From: an uncultured Cellulomonas sp.
Lineage (GTDB): Bacteria > Actinomycetota > Actinomycetes > Actinomycetales > Cellulomonadaceae
NCBI RefSeq assembly: GCF_947494015.1
Contig: NZ_CANLTL010000006.1
Span: 1-64,000, forward strand
Length of the DNA: 64,000 nucleotides
Reading direction: 5' to 3'
In this document: one piece after another, positions 8,395 through 20,832 of the stretch
How the letters are laid out: each line of letters begins with the position of its first letter
How positions within the stretch are numbered: the first letter of the stretch is position 1
Position numbers and translations under genes: made by a program
Notes under the pieces: generated by a model
Databases searched by the model: none
Told to the model about the DNA's origin: nothing
Seen by the model: the letters and a program-made list of their open reading frames with translations, nothing else

Positions 8395-8832
8395 GTGCGA
8401 GACGGTAACAGCCCGATGGACGACGGTCCCACGGGGATGGACACGGCGGTCCCGCTGACCGGGACGCACGCCGCGACAGCAGCAGAGCCGGGCTCCGTGC
8501 ACGTCATCGTGGGCGCCGAGCGCACCCGCATCGTGCTGTCCGGTGAGGTCGACGCGGACCTGGGGTCGGACCTCCAGGAGGCCACGGCCGAGGCCGAGGC
8601 GGCCGGGCTGCCGATCGAGGTCGACGCCCACCACGTGACGTTCATGGACTCGTCCGGTGTCGCGTTCCTGGCCCGGCTGTCCACGCGCAGCCCGTCCCGG
8701 GTGCGGCTGATCCGGGTCCCCCCGACGGTCCGCTTCCTGCTCGAGGTCACCCGGATCGGCGAGCTGCTCGACGTCGTCGACGGCGACCCGGGCTTCGACC
8801 CGGCACCGGACGGGTCCAGCACGACGTCCTGA
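8395..8832 (+). CDS. STAS-domain anti-sigma factor antagonist
   Basis: A 145-aa protein: a Ser/Thr/Asp-rich N-terminal segment of about 40 residues, then a STAS domain. DAHHVTFMDSSGVAFLARL gives the Asp-Ser-Ser-Gly phosphoacceptor loop. GTG start at 8395 with GAGGAG four bases upstream; the ORF-track start at 8203 lies inside the divergent gene. It is transcribed divergently from the SpoIIE-HATPase fusion (97 bp between starts), suggesting shared control. A likely substrate of that fusion's phosphatase and HATPase domains, alongside the STAS protein at 5712. Followed by a strong hairpin terminator. Confidence 0.9.
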   Translation: MRDGNSPMDDGPTGMDTAVPLTGTHAATAAEPGSVHVIVGAERTRIVLSGEVDADLGSDLQEATAEAEAAGLPIEVDAHHVTFMDSSGVAFLARLSTRSPSRVRLIRVPPTVRFLLEVTRIGELLDVVDGDPGFDPAPDGSSTTS

Positions 8833-8852
8833 CCGGCACTCGCCCCGAACGA

Positions 8853-8888
8853 CACGAGGCCCCGCGGCGAAAGCCGCGGGGCCTCGTG
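8853..8888. terminator. Bidirectional hairpin terminator
   Basis: A perfect 16-bp GC-rich stem (CACGAGGCCCCGCGGC and its complement) with a GAAA tetraloop lies between the convergent STAS gene and fbaA. There is no U-tract, as is usual in high-GC actinobacteria. It probably ends both transcripts. Confidence 0.9.
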
Positions 8889-8905
8889 CACTGCTGGTGG
8901 AGCGG

Positions 8906-9928
<1,023 letters not shown>

Positions 9929-10035
9929 CGAGTGCTCTCCTGCACGTGAGTGGGGATGTGTCCGGGTGAAAGTCTGGCACGGATGGCCGCGGCCGGGTCG
10001 GGCCGTCCGTCCCGGGCGCCACCGGCGGCCCTGCG

Positions 10036-10734
10036 CTACGCCCCCGTGCCGGGCGGGGTCGCGTGCTGCACGACCCAGGCGTGCATCGCGATCGCCGCGG
10101 CCGCACCGGCGTTGATCGACCGGGTTGAGCCGAACTGCGCGATGTGCAGGACGTCGCGCACGGCGGCGCGGGCGGCGTCGGACAGGCCGGTGCTCTCCTG
10201 GCCGAACAGCAGCACGCACGCCCGCGGCAGCCGGTACCCCTCCAGCGGGACCGACCCCGGCAGGTTGTCGACGCCGAGGACCGGCAGCCCCGCCGCGCCG
10301 GCCCACGCGAGGAGGGCGGCCACGTCGGGGTGGTGGCGCACGTGCTGGTAGCGGTCGGTGACCATCGCGCCGCGCCGGTTCCACCGCCGCCGGCCCACGA
10401 TGTGCACCTCGGCGGCGGCGAACGCGTTCGCGGTCCGCACGACCGAGCCGATGTTCAGGTCGTGCGACCAGTTCTCGACCGCGACGTGGAAGGGGTGCCT
10501 GCGGGTGTCGAGGTCCGCGACGACCGCCTCGAGCGTCCAGTAGCGGTAGCGGTCCACGACGTTGCGCCGGTCGCCCTCGGCCAGCAGCACCGGGTCCAGC
10601 CGCGGGTCGTCCGGCCAGGCCGCCGGTCCGCCGGGCCACGGCCCCACGCCGACCTCCACCGGCCGGTCGTCGGGCCGGGTCCGCTCAGCCGACTCGTCAG
10701 GGTCGGTCCGCTCGTCGTCGGGGTGGGGAGGCAC
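10036..10734 (-). CDS. TrmH/SpoU family RNA 2'-O-methyltransferase
   Basis: A SAM-dependent SPOUT-class methyltransferase acting on tRNA or rRNA ribose. The 232-aa protein has the three SpoU motifs: NIGSVVRTANAF, CVLLFGQESTGLS and SINAGAAAAIAMHAWV, which build the trefoil-knot SAM site. The N-terminal 50 residues are acidic and Pro-rich. GTG at 10734 is the most plausible start; the ORF-track extension to 11049 overlaps the divergent dedA gene. The exact RNA target cannot be assigned. Confidence 0.9.
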   Translation of the reverse strand: MPPHPDDERTDPDESAERTRPDDRPVEVGVGPWPGGPAAWPDDPRLDPVLLAEGDRRNVVDRYRYWTLEAVVADLDTRRHPFHVAVENWSHDLNIGSVVRTANAFAAAEVHIVGRRRWNRRGAMVTDRYQHVRHHPDVAALLAWAGAAGLPVLGVDNLPGSVPLEGYRLPRACVLLFGQESTGLSDAARAAVRDVLHIAQFGSTRSINAGAAAAIAMHAWVVQHATPPGTGA

Positions 10735-10822
10735 GCGGCGATCCTGCCGCACCCGCGCAGGGTCACCGGATCTGCGGACCGCGCGCACAGGTCCCGCACA
10801 CCGACCCCCGTACCCTGGGGGC

Positions 10823-11584
10823 GTGATCGACATGACCGCGCTCGCGGCCGCCCTGCCCACCGCCGGACCGCTGGCGACCATCGGCCCGGACTTCCTCGAC
10901 GCCGAGCACCTGATCAGCCAGTTCGGCGCGTACGCGCTCGGCGGCATCGTGCTCGTCGTCTTCATCGAGACCGGGCTGCTGTTCCCGTTCCTGCCGGGGG
11001 ACTCGCTGCTGTTCACCGCGGGCATGCTCGTCGCGCAGGACGAGATCACCGTGCCGCTGTGGGTGCTGTGCCTGGCACTCTTCGCGGCGGCGTTCGTCGG
11101 TGACCAGCTGGCCTACTTCATCGGGCACAAGGTCGGGCCCAGGCTGTTCAACCGGCCGGACTCGCGCATCTTCAAGCAGGAGTACATCGACCAGACGTAC
11201 GCCTACTTCGACAAGTACGGCGGGCGGACGATCATCGTCGCGCGCTTCGTGCCGTTCGTGCGGACGTACGCGCCGGTCGTGGCCGGCGTCGCGAGGATGC
11301 GCTACCGCACGTTCGTGTCGTTCAACGTGGTCGGTGCGCTGCTGTGGGGCGTGGGCGTGACCGTGCTGGGCTACTTCCTCGGCCAGATCGAGTTCGTCCG
11401 CACCAACATCGAGATCATCCTCATCCTCATCGTCGGGCTGTCCCTGGTGCCGGTCGCGATCGAGCTGCTGCGCGCCCGCAGCCGCCGGCGCGACCCCCGC
11501 TACGACGAGCCGCACGAGCGGGAGCGGGTCGAGGCGGAGCGGCTGGAAGCCGAGCGGGTCGAGGCCGAGGAGGTCGACGGATGA
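10823..11584 (+). CDS. DedA family membrane protein
   Basis: Polytopic inner-membrane protein of the DedA/VTT superfamily (253 aa); members are linked to lipid carrier recycling and membrane homeostasis. The family motifs are clear: VFIETGLLFPFLPGDSLLF (about residues 45-65), the GDQLAYFIGHKVG amphipathic region, and ARFVPFVRTYAPVVAGVARM. The C-terminus is a highly charged Arg/Glu tail with the repeated pattern EAERLEAERVEAEE. GTG at 10823 is chosen; ATG at 10832 is the alternative. Its stop overlaps the ATG of the next gene (ATGA), so the two are coupled. Confidence 0.92.
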   Translation: MIDMTALAAALPTAGPLATIGPDFLDAEHLISQFGAYALGGIVLVVFIETGLLFPFLPGDSLLFTAGMLVAQDEITVPLWVLCLALFAAAFVGDQLAYFIGHKVGPRLFNRPDSRIFKQEYIDQTYAYFDKYGGRTIIVARFVPFVRTYAPVVAGVARMRYRTFVSFNVVGALLWGVGVTVLGYFLGQIEFVRTNIEIILILIVGLSLVPVAIELLRARSRRRDPRYDEPHERERVEAERLEAERVEAEEVDG

Positions 11585-12420
11585 GCGAGCTGGGCACGCA
11601 GGGGACGCCCGCACCGCCCCGGCCCGCCCCCGCGGCGCCGCGCTCCATCGAGTGCTGGCTGTCGGACATGGACGGCGTCCTGGTCCACGAGGGCTCGGCC
11701 ATCCCCGGCGCCGCGGACTTCATCACGGCGCTGCGCGACCACGGTCGGCCGTTCCTCATCCTCACGAACAACTCGATCTTCACCCCGCGCGACCTGCGGG
11801 CCCGGCTCGCCGCGAGCGGCCTGGAGGTGCCCGAGGAGGCCATCTGGACCTCCGCCCTGGCCACCGCCCAGTTCCTGCGGGACCAGGTGCCCGGCGGCAG
11901 CGCCTACGTGATCGGCGAGGCGGGCCTGACCACGGCGCTGTACGAGAGCGGGTACACGCTCACCGACACCGACCCGGACTACGTCGTGCTGGGCGAGACC
12001 CGCACGTACTCCTTCGAGGCGATCACCAAGGCGATCCGCCTGATCCAGGGCGGCGCGCGGTTCATCGCGACCAATCCGGACGCGACCGGCCCGAGCAAGG
12101 AGGGCGACCTGCCGGCGACCGGCGCGGTGGCCGCGCTCATCACCCGGGCGACCGGCCGTGAGCCGTACTTCGTGGGCAAGCCGAACCCGATGATGTTCCG
12201 GTCCGCGCTCAACCGCATCGACGCGCACTCCGAGCACACCGCGATGGTGGGCGACCGGATGGACACCGACATCGTCGCCGGCATCGAGGCCGGCCTGACG
12301 ACCTACCTGGTGCTCACCGGCTCGACCCGGGCCTCGCAGGTCGAGCACTTCCCGTTCCGCCCGGCGCACGTCGTGGACTCCGTCGCGGACCTCGTGGCCC
12401 GCGTGCGCGACGGCGGCTGA
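11581..12420 (+). CDS. HAD-IIA phosphatase (NagD-like)
   Basis: A 279-aa haloacid dehalogenase-type phosphatase. Motif I is WLSDMDGVLVHEG (nucleophile and acid/base Asp), motif II is ILTNNS, the Lys motif is in FVGKPNPMMF, and motif IV is MVGDRMDTDIVAGIEAGL. This set is typical of NagD/4-nitrophenylphosphatase proteins that hydrolyse small phosphorylated metabolites. The N-terminal 20 residues are Ala/Pro-rich. Coupled to dedA by a 4-bp overlap. The convergent phosphotransferase stop lies 2 bp after its own. Confidence 0.93.
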   Translation: MSELGTQGTPAPPRPAPAAPRSIECWLSDMDGVLVHEGSAIPGAADFITALRDHGRPFLILTNNSIFTPRDLRARLAASGLEVPEEAIWTSALATAQFLRDQVPGGSAYVIGEAGLTTALYESGYTLTDTDPDYVVLGETRTYSFEAITKAIRLIQGGARFIATNPDATGPSKEGDLPATGAVAALITRATGREPYFVGKPNPMMFRSALNRIDAHSEHTAMVGDRMDTDIVAGIEAGLTTYLVLTGSTRASQVEHFPFRPAHVVDSVADLVARVRDGG

Positions 12421-12422
12421 CC

Positions 12423-13193
12423 TCAGCCCGCCTCCCCCGGCTCGCCCGCGAGGGCGGCGGCGTGCGCGGTCACCCAGACGGCGTCGCGCCGGTACAGCGC
12501 GGCGTGCTCGCGAAGGTGCCCACGGCCCGGGCCGTCCGCGCGCCGCTCGGTGAAGGCGGCGAGGTCCCTGAGCCGCTCCACCACGGTCGCCAGCACGGCC
12601 GCCGGGGCGAGCGGGTGGGCGTACGCCCCGAGCAGCAGCCGCAGCCGCCGGCGGCGCTCGGTCAGGCTGCCCGGCAGCGCGTCGGTGTTGCGGGGGTCGG
12701 CCAGCGGCACCCACCGGTAGGCGAGGTACGCCACGTCCCACACCCGGGAGCCGGGGGACGCGGTGTCCCAGTCCAGGACGCCGACCAGCTCGCCGCGGTC
12801 CCACACGACGTTGTCCGGCGCGAGGTCGTTGTGGCAGATCACCTCGACCGGGCCGTGGGTCGGGAGCTGCCACGGGCCGTCGTCGGCGGGGAAGGACGCG
12901 GTCGCGGCGTGCAGGCGCGCCACGCACCGGGCGACGACGACCAGGACGTCGTCGTGCCAGACCCACCCCGGCAGGGGGTACTGCGGGACCTCGCCCGGCA
13001 GGTGGGCGAGGACCTCCCGGCCGTCGTCGTCGATCCCGAGCGGGCGCGGGACGACGTCGACGCCCGCGGCGATCAGGTGCTCCAGCAGCCGGTGCACCGT
13101 GGGCGTCCACGGCCCGGCGGTACGCCGCACGGTCCGACCGACCCGGACGGGGTCGCTCATGCTGCCGCCGGGCAGCACCTCACGGTCGGTCAC
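12423..13193 (-). CDS. Aminoglycoside phosphotransferase-fold (APH/choline kinase) protein
   Basis: A small kinase-fold protein (256 aa) with the Brenner-type motif ICHNDLAPDNVVW (catalytic Asp and Asn) and a metal-binding GVLDWDTASPG. The substrate is unknown; most chromosomal members are not resistance enzymes. I place the start at GTG 13193 because VTDREVLPGGSMSDPVRVG looks like the family N-terminus (small-lobe Gly-rich strand). ATG at 13160 would cut this off. Downstream of pyrE by 13 bp on the same strand, so probably third in an SDR-pyrE-phosphotransferase operon. Confidence 0.87.
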   Translation of the reverse strand: MTDREVLPGGSMSDPVRVGRTVRRTAGPWTPTVHRLLEHLIAAGVDVVPRPLGIDDDGREVLAHLPGEVPQYPLPGWVWHDDVLVVVARCVARLHAATASFPADDGPWQLPTHGPVEVICHNDLAPDNVVWDRGELVGVLDWDTASPGSRVWDVAYLAYRWVPLADPRNTDALPGSLTERRRRLRLLLGAYAHPLAPAAVLATVVERLRDLAAFTERRADGPGRGHLREHAALYRRDAVWVTAHAAALAGEPGEAG

Positions 13194-13206
13194 GTCGGTC
13201 CGAGGC

Positions 13207-13791
13207 CTACAGCCCCAGGTCGGGGAGCCCGAACAGGGCGTGGTACGGGACGCCGAGCGCTTCGATCCGCTCCTGGGCGCCGGTCGCACGGTCGACGATG
13301 ACCGCGACCGCCACCACCTCGGCGCCGGCCTCGCGGGCGGCCTCGACGGCGGCGATCGGCGAGGACCCGGTCGTGCTGGTGTCCTCGAGGACGACGACGC
13401 GTCGGCCGGCGATGTCGGGCCCCTCGACGCGGCGCTGCATGCCGTGCGCCTTGGCCTCCTTGCGCACGACGAACGCGTCCAGGTCCTGCCCGCGCGACGC
13501 CGCGGCGTGCAGCAGGGCGGTCGCGACCGGGTCGGCGCCGAGCGTGAGCCCGCCGACGGCGTCGATCTCCGCGGTGCCCAGGCCGAGCTCCTCGAGCCGG
13601 TCGAGCAGCACGTGCCCGACGAGCGGTGCGGCGCGGTGGTGCAGGGTCACCCGGCGCAGGTCGACGTAGTAGTCGGCCTGCGCGCCGGAGGACAGGGTCA
13701 CGCGTCCGCGGACGACGGCGAGCTCGGTGATGAGGTCGCGCAGCTGCTCGCGCGGCGTCGGCGACAGGGCGCGGGTGTCGGTGGAGGTCAC
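13207..13791 (-). CDS. pyrE: Orotate phosphoribosyltransferase
   Basis: Fifth step of pyrimidine synthesis: transfers phosphoribose from PRPP to orotate to give OMP. The 194-aa protein has SSGAQADYYVDLR at the orotate site, GGLTLGADPVA, the flexible-loop VRKEAKAHG and the PRPP-binding signature VVVLEDTSTTGSS. GTG start at 13791 with GAGG-like bases nearby. The 9-bp gap to the upstream SDR gene indicates co-transcription. Full length, with all motifs present. Confidence 0.96.
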   Translation of the reverse strand: MTSTDTRALSPTPREQLRDLITELAVVRGRVTLSSGAQADYYVDLRRVTLHHRAAPLVGHVLLDRLEELGLGTAEIDAVGGLTLGADPVATALLHAAASRGQDLDAFVVRKEAKAHGMQRRVEGPDIAGRRVVVLEDTSTTGSSPIAAVEAAREAGAEVVAVAVIVDRATGAQERIEALGVPYHALFGLPDLGL

Positions 13792-13800
13792 CGGGCGAGG

Positions 13801-14580
13801 CTATCGGGCGCGCGAGCCCGGCCGGTGGGAGCCCACCGCGCGCACCGCGGACCGCGGCAGCGTGCGCAGCAGTGCGGACACCAGCCGGTAGCGCACGCTC
13901 GGGGTCGAGATGACGGCGCCGCGCCGGACGTCCGCCAGGGCGGTCGCCACGACGTCGTCGGCCCGCAGCCAGGCGGCCTCGGGCACGGCCCCCATGTCGA
14001 GCTCGGCGCGCTCGTGGAACTCGGTGTGCACGAAGCCCGGGCACAGCACGGTCGCGGTGACGCCGGTGCCGGCCAGCTCCACGGCGAGCCCCTCGGTGAA
14101 GGACCGCACCCACGCCTTGTGCGCGGAGTACGTGCCCGACGCCGTCAGCGCGGCGACCGACGCGACGTTGAGGATCGCCCCGCGCCCGCGCGCCGTCATC
14201 GGCCCGGCGGCCGCGTGCGACAGGACCATGACGGCCCGCACCATGACGTCGAACGCGCGCTCCTCCCGGTCCAGGTCGCCGTCGACGAAGCGCTGCCGCA
14301 CGGCGAACCCCGCGTTGTTGACCAGCAGGCCCACGGGCCGCTCGGTGGACCGCAGGCGGTCGGCGACCCGGTCCACGTCGGCGCGGTCGGACAGGTCGGC
14401 CGCGAGCACCTCGACGTGCACGCCCGCGGCCGCGTGCAGGTGGCCCGCGACCCGTTCCAGCCGCTCGGTGTCCCGGGCGACCAGGACCAGGTCGTGACGC
14501 GCGGTCGCCAGCTGCCAGGCGAACTCCAGACCGAGCCCTGCGGTGGCGCCGGTGATCAGTGCGGTACCCATGCGGGTCAC
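13801..14580 (-). CDS. Short-chain dehydrogenase/reductase
   Basis: A 259-aa classical SDR: TGATAGLG cofactor loop at residues 10-17, VNNAG near 90, catalytic Ser in LNVASVAA and YSAHK (Tyr-x3-Lys) near 155, then CPGFVHTEF. The substrate is unknown; the FVHTEF pattern resembles the YqjQ/DltE-like subgroup. Start is GTG 14580 or ATG 14571, three codons inside. First gene of the leftward operon with pyrE; divergent from the exonuclease gene. Confidence 0.9.
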   Translation of the reverse strand: MTRMGTALITGATAGLGLEFAWQLATARHDLVLVARDTERLERVAGHLHAAAGVHVEVLAADLSDRADVDRVADRLRSTERPVGLLVNNAGFAVRQRFVDGDLDREERAFDVMVRAVMVLSHAAAGPMTARGRGAILNVASVAALTASGTYSAHKAWVRSFTEGLAVELAGTGVTATVLCPGFVHTEFHERAELDMGAVPEAAWLRADDVVATALADVRRGAVISTPSVRYRLVSALLRTLPRSAVRAVGSHRPGSRAR

Positions 14581-14609
14581 CCTACGGGCGGGCGGTTAGC
14601 CTGGCGCGC

Positions 14610-15464
14610 ATGCGCCTGGCCACCTGGAACGTCAACTCCGTCCGCTCCCGGGTGGACCGGGCCGTCGCCTTCCTCGAGCGCACCGGGACCGACGTGCTGG
14701 CGCTGCAGGAGACGAAGTGCCGCGACGACCAGTTCCCGCGGGCGGCCTTCGAGGCGGCCGGGTACGAGGTCGCCACCTTCGGGTTCAGCCAGTGGAACGG
14801 CGTGGCGCTGGTCTCGCGGGTCGGGCTGGACGACGTCGAGCGCGGGTTCCCGACGCAGCCGGGGTTCGGCGAGGCGCCGGGCCCCGAGGCGCGCGCGATC
14901 GGCGCGACCTGCGGTGGGGTGCGGGTGTGGAGCCTGTACGTGCCGCACGGCCGCGCGGTGGGTGACCCGCACTACCGGTACAAGCTCGCCTGGCTGGACG
15001 CGCTGCGCACGCAGGCCCAGGGGTGGCTCGACCCGGCGACGGGTGACCCCGACGCCGCCGTCGCCCTGGTCGGGGACTGGAACGTGGCCCCCCGGGACAC
15101 CGACGTGTGGGACCTGGCGGTGTTCGCCGACCAGACCCACATCACCCCGCCCGAGCGCGCGGCCTTCGCCGCGTTCGAGTCGGCGGGGTACACCGAGGTG
15201 ACGCGGGTCCACGTGCCGCAGGACCGCCGGTACACCTATTGGGACTACCAGCGGCTGCGGTTCCCGCGCGACGAGGGGATGCGGATCGACTTCGCGTACG
15301 TCTCGCCGGCCGTGGCGGCGCGGACCACCGCGGTGTCCATCGAGCGCGTCGAGCGCAAGGGCAAGGCGCCGTCGGACCACGTGCCCGTCGTCCTGGACCT
15401 GGCGGACACGGGGGCCCGCACCGGGGCGGACGGGTCGGCGGACGCCGCGGCGGACGCGGCGTGA
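14610..15464 (+). CDS. xth: Exodeoxyribonuclease III family AP endonuclease
   Basis: DNA repair nuclease of the exonuclease III / EEP superfamily (284 aa). It shows MRLATWNVNSVRSR, LALQETKCRDDQFP (metal-binding Glu), LYVPHGR, VGDWNVAPRDTDVWD (Asp-x-Asn) and the C-terminal catalytic SDHVPVVLDL. ATG at 14610 is used; the 17 residues added by the ORF track lie over the divergent SDR start. The C-terminal 20 residues are Ala/Asp-rich and probably disordered. The stop overlaps the next gene's GTG start. Confidence 0.94.
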   Translation: MRLATWNVNSVRSRVDRAVAFLERTGTDVLALQETKCRDDQFPRAAFEAAGYEVATFGFSQWNGVALVSRVGLDDVERGFPTQPGFGEAPGPEARAIGATCGGVRVWSLYVPHGRAVGDPHYRYKLAWLDALRTQAQGWLDPATGDPDAAVALVGDWNVAPRDTDVWDLAVFADQTHITPPERAAFAAFESAGYTEVTRVHVPQDRRYTYWDYQRLRFPRDEGMRIDFAYVSPAVAARTTAVSIERVERKGKAPSDHVPVVLDLADTGARTGADGSADAAADAA

Positions 15465-16126
15465 GCAGCGACGACCGCTGGACGGCGGCGGAGCCGTACT
15501 ACGCCCCGGGGTGGCCGGCGCCCCGCACCCGCCGTGAGGGGCTGGCCGTCGCCTCGTTCGTCACGGCGCTGGTCGGGCTGGGGGTCGTGGGCATCGGCCT
15601 CGGGATCGCCGCGCTGGTCCGGATCCGGCGCGGCCCCACGGTCGGGCGCGGCTACGCGGTGGCCGGGGTGGTCCTCGGCGCCGTCTGGACGGTCGCCCAG
15701 GTGGTCGTGGTCGCGGGGCTGGTCGCGACTGCCGCGGCGTCCCGTCCGCTGCCGGTCACGATCGACGCGGCGCAGACCGCGTCGGTCGGGCAGCTGCGGA
15801 CCGGTCACTGCCTGGCCGACCTGCCCGCCGACGGCGACGTCAGCGAGGTGGAGGTCGTCCCGTGCGGGGAGCCGCACGGCGCCCAGGTGATCTCGGAGTA
15901 CCGCTTCGCCGACGACGCCGTCTGGCCCGGGCAGGACCGTGCGCACCGGCTCGTGGCCGGGGGCTGCCAGCTGAGCCAGGCCGAGACGGACGCCGGGGTC
16001 GAGGTCCGCACCTGGGCGCCGACCGAGGCCTCCTGGCGCGACGGCGACCGCACCGGGCTGTGCCTGGCCCGGGTCGGGCCGGCCGTCACGGGCTCCCTGC
16101 TCGACGGCTCCGCCGACCTCCCCTGA
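15461..16126 (+). CDS. DUF4190 / septum-formation domain membrane protein
   Basis: A 221-aa protein with two predicted membrane helices (about residues 24-45 and 62-90) forming the DUF4190 pattern GLAVASFVTALVGLGVVGIGLGIAAL. An extracytoplasmic domain follows, with GHCLADLP, VPCGEPHGAQVISEYRF and GLCLARV. The paired Cys and the PCGEPH motif match the Septum_form (PF13845-type) domain. The exact role is unknown. GTG start overlaps the exonuclease stop (GTGA), so it is translationally coupled although functionally unrelated. Confidence 0.82.
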   Translation: MSSDDRWTAAEPYYAPGWPAPRTRREGLAVASFVTALVGLGVVGIGLGIAALVRIRRGPTVGRGYAVAGVVLGAVWTVAQVVVVAGLVATAAASRPLPVTIDAAQTASVGQLRTGHCLADLPADGDVSEVEVVPCGEPHGAQVISEYRFADDAVWPGQDRAHRLVAGGCQLSQAETDAGVEVRTWAPTEASWRDGDRTGLCLARVGPAVTGSLLDGSADLP

Positions 16127-16183
16127 CCCGTCGCGTCCCGTCCCGCCCCGCGCCGCCCGCCCCGCGCAGCCCGCCCCACCCGC

Positions 16184-16240
16184 CGAGTGCGACGTTCCGG
16201 ACCCTTGGCGGGCGCCGAACGGTCCAGGACGTCGCACTCG
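16184..16240. repeat. 57-bp intergenic palindromic element, copy A
   Basis: A 57-bp element bounded by perfect 12-bp inverted arms, CGAGTGCGACGT and ACGTCGCACTCG, lies between the convergent septum-domain gene and clpB. A second copy of exactly the same length is at 49203-49259, also in a convergent gap. Inside the arms a secondary pair (GGACC / GGTCC) is present. It could work as a bidirectional terminator or be a dispersed extragenic palindrome. Confidence 0.88.
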
Positions 16241-16270
16241 CGGGGTGGACGGGCGGGCGGGAAGAGGTGG

Positions 16271-18901
<2,631 letters not shown>

Positions 18902-18977
18902 CGGTCCTCCGCCTCGTGCGTCCGAGCTGTGTCGCGGGCCGCCTGCGCGGCACCCCGACGAGCACAACATCCGGAGA

Positions 18978-18998
18978 CTTGAGTCTGTTCCGCTCAAC
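18978..18998 (-). promoter_or_regulatory. HAIR-type operator (HspR site) upstream of clpB
   Basis: The + strand reads CTTGAGT, seven bases, then GCTCAAC. This matches the HspR-associated inverted repeat CTTGAGT-N7-ACTCAAG at 12 of 14 half-site positions. It overlaps the expected clpB promoter region (a possible -35 TTGAGC sits within it). In Streptomyces and mycobacteria HspR with DnaK represses clpB and the dnaK operon through this sequence. hspR itself is not in the window. Confidence 0.85.
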
Positions 18999-19063
18999 CT
19001 TAGCGCGACGCGGACCCGGCGGTCGTCCTGACGCCCCGGGGGTACGGCTGGCACGATCGGTCC

Positions 19064-20041
19064 ATGACGCCCGCCGACGACGCGACACCCGACGTCCTCG
19101 GACCGGGCTGGACGTCCCGGACGCTGCGACTCGCCCCCGACCACGAGGGCGAGGTGGTCGCGACCCTCGTCCACCGGGACGACGACGCCGCGACGCACCG
19201 CCCCGCGCGGGGCGCCGTGCTGTACGTGCACGGCTACGTCGACTACTTCTTCCAACGTCACCTCGGCGACGCCTGGGCCGCGCACGGCTTCAGCTTCTAC
19301 GCGCTCGACCTGCGCAAGTACGGCCGCTCGCTGCGACCGTGGCAGACCGCCAACGACGTCACCGACCTGCGCACGTACGTCGAGGAGCTCGACGCCGCCG
19401 CGAGCGTCATCCGCGAGCAGGACGGTCACGACACGCTCGTGGTGCTGGGGCACTCCACCGGTGGTCTGCTGGCGGCGCTGTGGGCGCACGCTCACCGGGG
19501 CCGCGGGACGGTGGACGCGCTCGTCCTCAACAGCCCGTGGTTCGACCTGAACCGCGACTGGATTTACCGCGTCGTGGTGACCCGGGCGGTCGACGTCGTG
19601 GGACGGGTGCAGCCGGACCGGGTGGTCGGTGCCGTCGGGGTGCACTACGGGCAGAGCCTGCACGTGGACACCGGTGGCGCGTGGGAGTACGACCTGGCCT
19701 GGAAGCCGCACGAGGGCTTCCCGGTGCGGGCCGGCTGGCTGCGCGCCGTGCGCCGCGGGCACGCCCGGGTGGCGCGCGGCCTGGACATCGACTGCCCCGT
19801 GCTGCTGTGCTGCGCCGAGCGCAGCGGGCCGTTCGACCGCTGGCACCCGGACCTGGCCACGACCGACTCCGTGCTCGACGTCGAGCAGATGGTCGCGCGG
19901 GCACCCGGCCTGGGCCGCGACGTGACGGTCGTCCGGATCCCCGACGGCGTGCACGACCTGGCGCTGTCCGCGCCGGGCCCGCGGCAGCGGTACTTCGACG
20001 AGATGCTCACCTGGGCCGACCAGCAGCTGCCGGTCAGCTGA
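19064..20041 (+). CDS. Alpha/beta hydrolase (monoacylglycerol-lipase-like)
   Basis: A 325-aa serine hydrolase of the S33/monoacylglycerol lipase type. It has an oxyanion-hole [14 protein letters not shown], nucleophile elbow [10 protein letters not shown] (Ser near residue 131) and a late His in [11 protein letters not shown]. No signal peptide, so probably cytosolic. ATG at 19064 is the natural start. Its last 8 bp overlap the 3' end of the convergent TRIC-like gene. Confidence 0.88.
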   Translation: MTPADDATPDVLGPGWTSRTLRLAPDHEGEVVATLVHRDDDAATHRPARGAVLYVHGYVDYFFQRHLGDAWAAHGFSFYALDLRKYGRSLRPWQTANDVTDLRTYVEELDAAASVIREQDGHDTLVVLGHSTGGLLAALWAHAHRGRGTVDALVLNSPWFDLNRDWIYRVVVTRAVDVVGRVQPDRVVGAVGVHYGQSLHVDTGGAWEYDLAWKPHEGFPVRAGWLRAVRRGHARVARGLDIDCPVLLCCAERSGPFDRWHPDLATTDSVLDVEQMVARAPGLGRDVTVVRIPDGVHDLALSAPGPRQRYFDEMLTWADQQLPVS

Positions 20042-20690
20042 GCGGCGGCCGGGGCGCCGGCGCCTGCCAGCCGCGGTGCAGCGCGAGCAGCCGGACCCCC
20101 ACGATCAGCACCACGCATCCCCAGGTGATCGCCGGGTGGGCCACCCCGGCGGACCACGTCGCCGCGATCACGGCCGCGCCGAGAGCGGCCGGGATCGCGT
20201 ACAGCTCGCGGTGCGCCAGGACCCGCGGCGGCTCCCCGGCCAGCAGGTCCCGGATGGCACCGCCGCCGACACCGGTGAGCACCCCGACGATGACGGCGGT
20301 GTGCGCGGTGGTGCCCAGGTCGAGGGCCTTGAGCGTGCCGGCCACCGCGAACAGGCCGAGCCCGACGGCGTCGAGCACGAGCACCAGCCGCTGGATCCGC
20401 GACACCCGCGGGTGGAAGAAGAAGGTCAGCAGTCCGGCGACCGTCGCCGCGGTCAGCAGCCGCCAGTCCGAGATGCCCACCGGTGGGACCGCCCCGATCA
20501 GCACGTCGCGCAGGATCCCGCCGCCCAGCCCCGCCGCGGCCGCCAGCACCAGCACGCCCACCACGTCGAAGCTCTTGCGCACCGCGGCGAGCCCGCCGGA
20601 CAGCGCGAACGCGAAGACGCCGACGAGGTCGAGCACGAGCAGCGGCCAGGACCCGGTGTCCAGGGCGGAGGTGGCATCGACGAACGGCAC
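20034..20690 (-). CDS. TRIC-type cation channel family protein (UPF0126/YadS-like)
   Basis: A 218-aa membrane protein with about seven hydrophobic segments and two inverted repeats: [22 protein letters not shown]...[11 protein letters not shown] and [17 protein letters not shown]...[12 protein letters not shown]. The paired GGG-x-(I/L)-RD motifs are the hallmark of prokaryotic trimeric intracellular cation channels. Likely a K+-permeable channel in the inner membrane. GTG start at 20690. Overlaps the convergent hydrolase gene by 8 bp. Confidence 0.9.
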   Translation of the reverse strand: MPFVDATSALDTGSWPLLVLDLVGVFAFALSGGLAAVRKSFDVVGVLVLAAAAGLGGGILRDVLIGAVPPVGISDWRLLTAATVAGLLTFFFHPRVSRIQRLVLVLDAVGLGLFAVAGTLKALDLGTTAHTAVIVGVLTGVGGGAIRDLLAGEPPRVLAHRELYAIPAALGAAVIAATWSAGVAHPAITWGCVVLIVGVRLLALHRGWQAPAPRPPLS

Positions 20691-20832
20691 GCGTGCAGGC
20701 TAGGGCGCGCGGATCGGTCCCGACGGCGACGTCCACCCCCGGCAGGACCTTCGGCTGTGGCGCCGCGACGAGCCCACCCTAGAGTCGGCGGCGACCCGGG
20801 AGTGAGCCCGGACCGCACGGAGGAGGACGACG

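Noticed and set aside
6327-8408. 693-aa + strand ORF antisense to the SpoIIE fusion
   Set aside because: Composition is that of an antisense GC-rich frame; the minus strand carries complete PAS, SpoIIE and HATPase motifs.
8853-8888. Riboswitch or transposon end
   Set aside because: A simple perfect hairpin with a tetraloop between convergent genes; a terminator explains it fully.
12423-13193. Aminoglycoside resistance gene
   Set aside because: The kinase fold is present, but no feature is specific to resistance enzymes and it lies in a pyrE operon. Called only as a phosphotransferase-fold protein.
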